A stretch of 10,613 bases of DNA, from NCBI GenBank assembly GCA_041485905.1, contig JBGPKK010000159.1:1-10613 (forward strand), given 5' to 3'. Position 1 is the first letter of the stretch, and every line of letters begins with the position of its first letter. Below, in pieces: positions 1 through 6,456 of this stretch. The stretch is from JAHFUI01 sp041485905 (lineage in GTDB: Bacteria > Acidobacteriota > Vicinamibacteria > Vicinamibacterales > CAVVIG01). Below the pieces are notes generated by a model. The model was given only the letters and a program-made list of their open reading frames with translations, made no database searches and had not been told where the DNA came from. The position numbers were made by a program, and so were the translations under genes.

Positions 1-1062
1 CGTGCCCTTATCGACCCATTGATACAGATAGTGGAGAGCGATGGACATGTAGGCCTGCATCGGGAATGCGCTCAGCGGTATCGCGCAGGGATTCGGCGTG
101 AGTCTCACGTTGTCCCGGGAATCCACATGGCCCATGCCCGGAAACTCATAAACACGGTATTGATCGCCGGGCGCATCCCCATCCGGTCGCGTTGTAAGGT
201 TGGCGTTGGCAACTTCGAGCATCGTCGGGACGTGGATCATCGGCACATCGATCTGACGGATCACCGAACCGTTGGATGTCGGCAGGAAGCCGTCGTAAAT
301 CCGCTGCATTCCCGGCGTTCTGAAAACCATATGGAATGGCAGATACGCGATCAGCGTGCCAGCGGTTGCCGACGTTCCTCCCAGCACCATCTTTTTCACA
401 GTGAGGCCGGCGAACGGGCTAGTGGGGTCCTTGGATTTCACCAGTGCGCCAACCTGGGCGATGATTTCGCTGACCTGTGCATTTCCCACCTGAAAACCCT
501 TGTATCGTTCCGGATTGGCATCAATGACCTGCTGCAAGCCCCCCGCCGAAATATCCACGGCGGCGTGGCCCGACGTCATCGTGTAGATCGATGTCATTTC
601 GAACATGTGCGCCGAACCGCTCGGATGCATCGGTTCCACGAGGACCATCCCGCTGAACCTTGAATTACTCGACGGCCGGCGGACGACGATGCGCGTCTTG
701 TAGGGTTGTCCGTTCGCTGTTCCGGAAATGAAGTACTCCTTCGCTTCGTACTTGAAGTTCGCCAAACCCTTGCCGGGCGCCAGCGACTGCACGGATTCGT
801 ACGGCATGCCGGGTCCGGCGATCGGCCCGGTGACTGTAGGGAGCATGACAGCCGTCAGATTCTGAGGAGGAACCGCGACTGGAGCGCCTCCGCGTCACCC
901 GCCGCCTCCACCGGGTGCTCCTTCCCCACGCCTCTGGCCTTGGCCTGGCGACTGACCCTGCGCGGGAGCCGGTCCCTGTCCGTGCGCGAGCATCGTCAGA
1001 CCGATCGTCACGACCAGCACAACAAGCGATGTCCTCACCAACAAGCGATGCCCTAATCTCAT
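1..1062 (-). CDS. Exported alpha/beta hydrolase-domain protein, 3' end outside the window, interrupted by an in-frame TGA
   Basis: The start is ATG 1060-1062, behind a GGAAGGGAG ribosome binding site. Residues 1-28 form a signal peptide (positive Arg/His start, a hydrophobic stretch, then an Ala-His-Gly cleavage region). Residues 29-55 are a Gln/Gly/Pro-rich linker. Codon 56 (895-897) is TGA, but the same frame stays open for a further 298 codons to the window edge. That stretch reads as the alpha/beta hydrolase domain family I know as Abhydrolase_10: it contains V-T-G-P-I-A-G-P, a nucleophile elbow G-G-T-S-A-T-A-G (Ser codon 370-372) and a late F-P-G-M-G-H-V-D segment with the likely catalytic His (codon 127-129). 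The substrate is unknown; an ester or lactone is plausible for the fold. The nonsense codon could be a point mutation (CGA or GGA to TGA), a sequencing error or, less likely, recoding. The next in-frame ATG (844-846) would lose the signal peptide. It is transcribed divergently from the transporter gene. Confidence 0.8.
895..897 (-). other. In-frame TGA splitting the exported hydrolase gene
   Basis: This codon lies directly after a run of five Gly codons and before Arg-Gly-Gly-Ala-Pro, in the linker between signal peptide and hydrolase domain. Both sides are in the same frame and clearly belong to one protein, so an indel is not needed to explain it; a single substitution is enough. I see no hairpin with a G-rich apical loop at the usual distance after the TGA, only a 4-bp GGAG/CTCC stem starting too close to it, and no neighbouring Cys. 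A selenocysteine role is therefore unlikely. Confidence 0.8.
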
Positions 1063-1264
1063 ATGCTCCCTTCCGGAAATGTCACAGTGTCTGCGGGAGA
1101 CTCCAACCGGCCCCAGCGATCGGACACACCTCATCCGAGAATCCATGGAGAATCGAGGGTTCGAGTAGGACGGCCCCGAAAGCGACCGAGGCGCGCCGGA
1201 CTCCAGGTCATGTCGGGAGCACGGATTATAGTAGCGTCACGATCTGCGAGTCGAGGGATTGCCG
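1063..1264. promoter_or_regulatory. Divergent promoter region between hydrolase and transporter genes
   Basis: These 202 bp must carry the promoters of both flanking genes. On the plus strand TATAGT at 1227-1232 matches the -10 consensus in 5 of 6 positions and would place the transcript start about 25 nt before the transporter ATG, but I find no convincing -35 box at the right spacing. An 8-bp palindrome TCCATGGA (1142-1149) sits between two copies of GAGAATC. It could be an operator, but one occurrence in a GC-rich intergenic region is weak evidence. No promoter for the minus-strand gene is clear. Confidence 0.3.
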
Positions 1265-2581
1265 ATGACCAGAGACCCGAGGGACGTGATCGCCGGTTCG
1301 CCGATGAGCAGCCTGCAGCTTCTCGTCGTTGCGGTCACGGTTTGCCTGAACGCGCTCGACGGCTTCGACGTCCTGTCCATCAGCTTCGCCTCGCCCGGCA
1401 TCGCGCAGGAGTGGGGGATCGATCGGGCGGCGCTCGGCATCGTGCTGTCGATGGAGCTTGTCGGCATGGCCATCGGCTCGATTTTCTTCGGCGGCGTCGC
1501 CGACAAGGTTGGACGGCGTCCGACGATCCTCGGATGTCTGATCGTCATGGCCGCCGGCATGCTGATGGCGACGACAGTCACTGGACTGATCGATCTGTCG
1601 TTCTGGCGCATCATCACCGGTCTGGGCATCGGCGGGATGCTCGCCTCGATCAACGCGGTCGCCGCCGAATTCTCGAATACGCGACGACGGCATCTGAGCG
1701 TGTCGCTCATGTCGATCGGTTATCCCGCCGGCGCCGCGGCCGGCGGCCTCGTCGCGGCCCGCCTGCTGCAGGGTCACGACTGGCGGACCGTGTTCTACTT
1801 CGGGGCGAGTATCACAACGGTCCTGATTCCGGTTGTGTTTTTCGTGGTGCCCGAATCCGTTCACTGGCTCGCGCGCAAACAGCCGGCCGGCGCGCTGGAA
1901 CAATTGAATCGCGCCCTGACACGCATGAGGCACGCGCCCGTCACCGCGCTGCCCGACCTTGAACCCGATGTGCGGAAACGATCGATTGTCGACATTTTCG
2001 CTTCCGACCGCGTTGCCGGTACGGTGATCGTCACGCTCGCCTATTTCTTCCACATCACGACGTTCTACTTCATCGCGAAGTGGATTCCGAAAATCGTCGT
2101 CGATCTGGGGTTCCCCGCCTCGTCGGCGGCCGGCGTGCTGGTGTGGATGAACGTGGGCGGGGCCCTCGGTGGCGCCGTGTTCGGGCTGCTGACCCAGCGT
2201 TACGGCGTGAAGATGCTGACGATCGGCGTGCTGCTGGCGTCCACGCTGATGGTGACGCTGTTCGGCCGGACACCGGCGGACCTGCAACGGCTGTCGCTCA
2301 TCTGTGCGGTCGCCGGCTTCTGCACCAACGCGGGCATCGTCGGGCTCTACGTCATCATCGCGCAGGTGTTCCCCACGCACGTCCGCGCGTTCGGCACCGG
2401 CTTCACAATCGGCGTGGGCCGCGGCGGTTCGGTGCTCGCTCCGATCACCGCCGGATTCCTGTTCGCGGCCGGCTATTCCCTGCCGACCGTCGCGCTCATC
2501 CTGTCGCTCGGTTCGTTCGTCGCTGCCGTCGTGCTCCTCTTACTCAAGCTCGAAAACGATCGGCCTCACATCTTTTCTTGA
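1265..2581 (+). CDS. MFS transporter, aromatic acid:H+ symporter (AAHS)-like
   Basis: A 438-residue, 12-helix inner-membrane protein of the major facilitator superfamily. I chose ATG 1265 because GAGGGA (1253-1258) lies 6 nt upstream; a TTG at 1259 in the same frame would overlap that site. The first helix carries L-D-G-F-D followed by an A-S-P-G-I segment, the DGxD signature typical of aromatic acid:H+ symporters such as PcaK, BenK and MhpT. The loop after helix 2 has the MFS motif A, G-G-V-A-D-K-V-G-R-R-P. The second half repeats the fold and contains G-x-G-R-G-G-S near helix 11. Length fits the family (about 420-460). The likely role is proton-coupled uptake of an aromatic or related organic acid; the substrate cannot be read from the sequence. 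The reductase and selenoprotein genes follow on the same strand after 130 bp, and an exported hydrolase lies divergently, which suggests a shared catabolic or detoxification role. Confidence 0.9.
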   Translation: MTRDPRDVIAGSPMSSLQLLVVAVTVCLNALDGFDVLSISFASPGIAQEWGIDRAALGIVLSMELVGMAIGSIFFGGVADKVGRRPTILGCLIVMAAGMLMATTVTGLIDLSFWRIITGLGIGGMLASINAVAAEFSNTRRRHLSVSLMSIGYPAGAAAGGLVAARLLQGHDWRTVFYFGASITTVLIPVVFFVVPESVHWLARKQPAGALEQLNRALTRMRHAPVTALPDLEPDVRKRSIVDIFASDRVAGTVIVTLAYFFHITTFYFIAKWIPKIVVDLGFPASSAAGVLVWMNVGGALGGAVFGLLTQRYGVKMLTIGVLLASTLMVTLFGRTPADLQRLSLICAVAGFCTNAGIVGLYVIIAQVFPTHVRAFGTGFTIGVGRGGSVLAPITAGFLFAAGYSLPTVALILSLGSFVAAVVLLLLKLENDRPHIFS

Positions 2582-2711
2582 CGGTGAAGCGTGGGCGGTA
2601 GATCCCTTCCAAACGCCGACTCCCGCGGGTGCCCGTTGAAACGCGACGCCAATTGGACAACGATCCATCTTGTCCTGCCCGTCGACAGGGCGCGGACCGG
2701 ACCGGTGCGCG

Positions 2712-3647
2712 ATGTTAGATGACACTTTTGACGTGCTGATTGCCGGCGGCGGCATCGCCGGCCTGACGGCGGGCCTGCTGTCGGCACGCGCCGGTCGGAA
2801 GACGCGCGTGCTGACCGGTCCGGCGCTTGGAGGCCAGCTCCTCAGCATTGAGCGGATCGATGGCTATCCCGGTTTTCCCGACGGGATCCCTGGCTATGAC
2901 CTGTGCCCGATGGTCCAGGAGCAGGCCGTCGCGGCGGGCGCGGAATTCGGCGCGGCGGAGGCGACGCGTCTCGAGGCGCACGAAGGACGCTGGCGCGTGA
3001 CGACATGGGAGGGCGACCTGTTGGCCCGAGCCGTGGTCATCGCCACAGGCACGACGCCGAAGACCCTCGGGATTCCGGGCGAAGTGCGATGGCGCGGCAA
3101 AGGCGTGAGCCATTGTGCGAGCTGTGATGGCCCGCTCATGCGCGCGCGCATCGTTGGCGTCGTCGGGGGCGGAGACTCTGCGTTACAGGAGGCGCTCACG
3201 CTGGCGCAGTACGCCGCGCGTGTGATCGTCCTGCACCGCGGCCACGCGTTCTCCGCGCAGGCCGCGTATGCCGGGCGTGTTCGGGAGCATCCAAAGATCG
3301 AGGTTCGCTTCCACACGGTCGTCGAGGATGTTGTTGGCGATGGAGGGTTGACGGGTATTCGAACCCGGACCGTGACGGATGGGACGGTCGCAGATCTCGA
3401 GTTGAACGGTCTGTTCGTGTACGTCGGACTCGCGCCTGCGACGACGTGGCTCGACGGGCTGCTCGATCTCGATCCATCCGGACGGGTCCCGACCGATGCC
3501 TCGATGCGCAGCGCTCAGCGCGGTCTGTTGGCGGCCGGCACCGTGCGGTCGGGATCGGCCGGTCGGGCGGCGGCCGCGTCGGGCGACGGAGCGGCGGCCG
3601 CGGTGGCCGCCGACCAGTACCTGCGAGACGGTGTGTGGCCGGTATGA
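2712..3647 (+). CDS. Thioredoxin-reductase-like FAD/NAD(P)H pyridine nucleotide-disulfide oxidoreductase
   Basis: A 311-residue cytosolic flavoprotein with the two-domain layout of low-molecular-weight thioredoxin reductases. The FAD motif is G-G-G-I-A-G (residues 12-17), followed by G-G-Q-L (40-43) and V-I-A-T-G (109-113). The redox-active pair is C135-A-S-C138-D, where classic enzymes have C-A-T-C-D. The nucleotide motif is G-G-G-D-S-A (152-157). Two family hallmarks differ. The NADPH 2'-phosphate site H-R-R-x-x-F-R reads H-R-G-H-A-F-S (175-181). The FAD-binding A-A-G-D reads A-A-G-T (T277), although a following S-G-D-G-A remains. The cofactor may therefore be NADH or something unusual. The start is ATG 2712; no strong ribosome binding site is visible, and an upstream TTG (2670) would add an unlikely tail. 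It ends 33 bp before the selenoprotein gene. I infer that it passes electrons to that protein or to a shared thiol carrier. It is unlikely to be the housekeeping TrxB. Confidence 0.88.
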   Translation: MLDDTFDVLIAGGGIAGLTAGLLSARAGRKTRVLTGPALGGQLLSIERIDGYPGFPDGIPGYDLCPMVQEQAVAAGAEFGAAEATRLEAHEGRWRVTTWEGDLLARAVVIATGTTPKTLGIPGEVRWRGKGVSHCASCDGPLMRARIVGVVGGGDSALQEALTLAQYAARVIVLHRGHAFSAQAAYAGRVREHPKIEVRFHTVVEDVVGDGGLTGIRTRTVTDGTVADLELNGLFVYVGLAPATTWLDGLLDLDPSGRVPTDASMRSAQRGLLAAGTVRSGSAGRAAAASGDGAAAAVAADQYLRDGVWPV

Positions 3648-3680
3648 TCATGGTCGCCGGCCGTGATGCGTGAGGGTGCG

Positions 3681-5309
3681 ATGAGTGAGCGTGTGACGGT
3701 TCACGATCCGCGTGGCTATCCACCGAAGGTCGTCGGCAAGCGCCTGGCGCCGAGGTTGTCGACGCTCGAGGGGAAGACGATCTATCTGGTCGACTGCCTC
3801 TTCGACAACTCGGACGTCTTCATGGATCAGCTGAAGCAGTGGTTCGTCGAGCGCCTGCCGTCGATGAGCATCCGCACGATCCGGCCGAAGGAGACCTGGT
3901 CGGACGACCGGGAGATGCGCGCCAGCATCGCGGCCGACGGCCACGCCGCGATCCTCGGCGTCGGTCTTTGAAGCACGTGCAGCCCGACGGTCGTCGGGCT
4001 GGCGGCGGCGCTCGAGGAGGACGGCATTCCATCAGTCGCGGTGCACACGCACGTGTTCGCGCGGCTCTGTCGGGCGACCGCGCTCTCCATGGGCGTGCCG
4101 CGCCTGCGTCAGGCCTACGTGCCGCAGCCGGTGGTCGGGCGGTCGGCGTCCGACCTGCGCGCATACATTGACGGCACCGATCCCGTATCCGGTCGGCCCT
4201 TCATGCAGGAAGTGCTCGAAGGCCTGACGGTCCCGCTCGACGAAGCGGATCTGCAGGGTTTGTCGTTCGAGCGGACGACACCGAGGCTGCTGGAGCCCGA
4301 CACCGAAGAGCGCCTGCATCGGCTGTTCGAGGAGAACTGCTGGACCGACTTCCTGCCGATCACGCTGCCGACCGAGGCGCGTGTGGAGGCGATGCTCAAG
4401 GGCACAAGCCATCCCCCGGACAAGATCGTCGGACGTCTGCGGCCGACGGCGTTCCGCGAGTTCTGGGAATTCACGGTGGAGAAAGTGGCGGTCAACGCCG
4501 TGATGGCGGGCGCGCGGCCGGAGTATTTCCCGGCGATTCTCGCGCTCGCGGCCAGCGGCATCACGGCGCGATCCAGCAGCACCAATTCGTTCGCGACGAT
4601 GACCGTGGTGAACGGCCCGATCAGGAACGAGATCGGGATGAACTCGGGCATTGGGGTGATGGGCCCCTACAACCGCGCCAACGCCACGATCGGCCGGGCG
4701 TACGGTCTGCTGTCGCAGAATCTTCAGGGCGGGTCGGTCCCAGGCGATACTTATCTGGGATCACTGGGCAACTGGTACGCGTACACCGCGGTGATGCCCG
4801 AGGCCGAGGAGCGCAGTCCGTGGACGCCGCTGCTCGTGCAGAAGGGCTTCAAGGGGACCGACAGCATCGCGAGCATCTTTTTCGGCGGCTGGTACACACA
4901 TGCGGGCTACGGCCCGCGGGCCACATGGCAGGAGAAGATGCGGCGCGCGCTTGCGGCCGTCGAGCAGTACAGCCCGCCGCTGCTGGTGATCGATCCGGTG
5001 GCCGCACGCGGCTTCGTCGATCTGGGCTTCGACACGAAGGAGAAGCTGATCGCGTGGTGCGCGGAGAACGCGCTCCTGACGGCCCGCGAGTACTGGGACA
5101 ACCAGTGGATTCAGTACCTGATGCGGCCGCGCGCCGTGGCCGGTGTCGAGCCGTACGCGTCGCGACTCAACGCCGCGCCCGACGAGCTCATCAGGATCTT
5201 CGAACCCTCGGAGATCAACATCGTGGTGGCCGGCGGAGAGACGCAGGGCGCGTGGAAGATGATCAGCGGCTCGCTGCGGGCGACCGTCTCGATCGACGCG
5301 TGGCGATGA
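3681..5309 (+). CDS. UGSC-type selenoprotein with selenocysteine at residue 97 (TGA 3969-3971), two-domain form
   Basis: A 542-residue protein if the in-frame TGA is read as selenocysteine. I chose ATG 3681 because GAGGG lies 4 nt upstream. Residues 1-about 200 form the redox domain. A beta strand (I-L-G-V-G-L) leads into U97-S-T-C100-S-P-T, followed by a helix rich in Ala and the conserved-looking V-H-T-H-V-F-A-R-L segment. This matches the layout of the UGSC family, whose usual motif is U-G-S-C or C-G-S-C as I recall it. A UxxC pair is a standard selenenylsulfide redox centre. Residues about 235-542 form a second region that I cannot name, with S-S-S-T-N-S-F, V-V-N-G-P-I, G-M-N-S-G, N-R-A-N-A-T-I-G-R-A and I-V-V-A-G-G-E. 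There is no signal peptide or membrane segment, so it is cytosolic. Read literally, the TGA would give a 96-residue stub and leave 445 residues of coherent coding sequence without a proper start. The substrate is unknown. The adjacent thioredoxin-reductase-like gene is the likely electron donor. Confidence 0.9.
3969..3971 (+). other. Selenocysteine (UGA) codon of the UGSC-type protein
   Basis: The TGA lies in frame within one continuous coding sequence from 3681 to 5309. Coherent protein with recognisable secondary structure lies on both sides, and a Cys three residues later makes a UxxC pair. A SECIS-like hairpin follows at the right distance. TGA is also the ordinary stop of several genes here, so insertion of selenocysteine needs that local hairpin plus SelB and tRNA-Sec encoded elsewhere in the genome. 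Confidence 0.88.
3980..4001 (+). promoter_or_regulatory. Bacterial SECIS element (selenocysteine insertion hairpin)
   Basis: A perfect 9-bp inverted repeat: CAGCCCGAC at 3980-3988 pairs with GTCGGGCTG at 3993-4001, around a GGTC tetraloop (3989-3992) closed by a C-G pair. Three further pairs (3976-3978 with 4002-4004, one of them a T-G wobble) could extend the stem across a bulged G at 3979. Seventeen nucleotides separate the TGA from the loop, within the usual spacing for bacterial SECIS elements. A GGUC apical loop is what SelB recognises in the formate dehydrogenase SECIS of E. coli. The hairpin lies wholly inside the coding sequence, as bacterial SECIS elements do. Confidence 0.87.
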
Positions 5310-5401
5310 CCGTTACGCGCGTCGACGGCACCAAAACCGTGCAGCCGGGGACAGACTGCGGTATGCGGGCAACGGCCATTGACGTGCCCACGTCGAACGG
5401 A

Positions 5402-6211
5402 TCACTTCACCATGTGCGCCCAGTCCTTCTCGTTCTCAAGGCAGTAGTAGTCCAGGAGCTCGCTATCAAGCACGAGCGGCTGCGGGAGCTTCACCGTCCA
5501 GGGCGCGGTGTAGGACTTCGGATCGTCAATCGTCATCTCGACTTCCAACGTCCCGTAGCGTGGCCGGCGGATTTTCTCGGTCAGCTTCGCCGCACTGGTC
5601 AGGGGGTTTCCATTGGCATCCAGCCACAGATCGTCCTTGAAACCGATGGTTTGCACCACCAACGTGTCTCCGTCCCACCTGGCGGTTGAGTAGCCGTTCC
5701 ACGTCGGGTTCGGATCCACGGGAAGCGGCCGTCCATCGGTGAAGATCTGGCGATATTGCATGTTGCGCTCGGTCAAAATGATCAACCGGTCGGGGATCAG
5801 AACGATCCGCTTGTAATAATCGTCGGTCCAGATTCTCGGAGCGCCGCGGGGCATGCAGTGGACATTAGGATCCAGGTCTTGCGCGGCCGTTCGTTTCTTG
5901 ACCAGATCCGCCACGCCCGGTTGGTAGGGCAGACCGCCGTTCAGGCTCGCGGCGATGTTGATGAATTCCCGCGAGAGCTGGGTATCGTTGCAGTGGGCGC
6001 CGCAGTTCGCGCGAGTTTCCCAGCCCCACATTCCACTCAGGTCGGGTTTTCCGTCGGCGGTGCGCGGCGCGGGTGCCGACATGTCGGGCTTGCCCTCCGG
6101 TGTGCGCGGCACGCCGGGAGTGGGGTAATCCAGCCATTGGCCGGAGACGGCTCCCGGAAACGCGGCCACCATCAAAGCCGCTGCATAAGGCAGACACCAC
6201 TTCGCTGGCAT
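5402..6211 (-). CDS. Exported protein of unknown function with 'PRTxxGKPDxS' motifs
   Basis: A 269-residue secreted or periplasmic protein. The start ATG 6209-6211 has a strong AGGAGG site (6221-6226) 9 nt upstream. Residues 1-24 form a signal peptide ending near A-V-S-G. Then come two copies of P-R-T-x-x-G-K-P-D-(M/L)-S (about residues 35-59), the second running into G-M-W-G-W. Proteins with this 'P-R-x-x-D-G-K-P-D-L-S-G-x-W' opening are numerous in acidobacterial genomes and usually annotated as hypothetical. A central R-A-N-C-G-A-H-C (C70, C74) and N-V-H-C-M-P-R-G (C119) could form a disulfide or bind a metal. The second half looks beta-rich, with W-D-G-D-T-L-V-V-Q-T-I-G-F. No catalytic motif is recognisable. 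It converges on the selenoprotein gene with 92 bp between the stops, where I see no convincing terminator hairpin. Confidence 0.85.
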   Translation of the reverse strand: MPAKWCLPYAAALMVAAFPGAVSGQWLDYPTPGVPRTPEGKPDMSAPAPRTADGKPDLSGMWGWETRANCGAHCNDTQLSREFINIAASLNGGLPYQPGVADLVKKRTAAQDLDPNVHCMPRGAPRIWTDDYYKRIVLIPDRLIILTERNMQYRQIFTDGRPLPVDPNPTWNGYSTARWDGDTLVVQTIGFKDDLWLDANGNPLTSAAKLTEKIRRPRYGTLEVEMTIDDPKSYTAPWTVKLPQPLVLDSELLDYYCLENEKDWAHMVK

Positions 6212-6456
6212 GAACGAATTCCTCCTGATCGCGGGTACTGACCTGTGGTCCCGATCCCGATGCTCGATACGTTACCGCAGTTTTCGTCCGCGCGGCCGAC
6301 ATCTGGCGCTGTCCGCGGTGCCCTCAACTGGGATAACTCCAGCTGCCGTTCTCAACACGGCCCGTGCGTGTTATTTTGCGCGGTGCGCGTCAGGGCGCCA
6401 CCGTGTCCGCGGAAAGGACTGCGTCCACCCCCTTAGACCGAGCTCCTGCGATGTGT
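6212..6456. other. Intergenic region upstream of the exported unknown protein
   Basis: These 245 bp separate two minus-strand genes and should contain the promoter of the downstream one. Apart from the AGGAGG ribosome binding site at 6221-6226 and a short A/T-rich patch near 6369-6376, I see no clear promoter boxes, terminator hairpin or short gene. Confidence 0.4.

Noticed and set aside
19..663. Long plus-strand reading frame opposite the left-hand hydrolase
   Set aside because: It is rich in Arg/His with no recognisable motif and lies antisense to a frame that clearly encodes a hydrolase fold; a shadow frame in GC-rich DNA.
1226..2380. Minus-strand reading frame of 384 codons opposite the transporter
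   Set aside because: Composition is dominated by Arg, Asp, His and Gln with no fold signature, and it is antisense to an evident 12-helix MFS protein.
2653..2681. TTGGAC at 2653 as a promoter for the reductase gene
   Set aside because: No -10-like hexamer lies at 16-18 bp spacing; the pair may be transcribed from the transporter promoter instead.
2675..2694. Short GCCC/GGGC hairpin upstream of the reductase gene as a terminator
   Set aside because: The stem has only 4 bp with a 7-nt loop and no T run, which is expected by chance in this GC-rich DNA.
3645..3647. TGA ending the reductase gene is in the same frame as the selenoprotein start, so readthrough would give a fusion
   Set aside because: No hairpin with a G-rich loop follows at SECIS distance, there is no neighbouring Cys, and the next gene has its own ribosome binding site and ATG. 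An ordinary stop is simpler.
4041..5309. Separate gene starting at GTG 4041
   Set aside because: It would begin in the middle of the redox domain at V-H-T-H with no ribosome binding site; it is the continuation of the selenoprotein after the recoded TGA.
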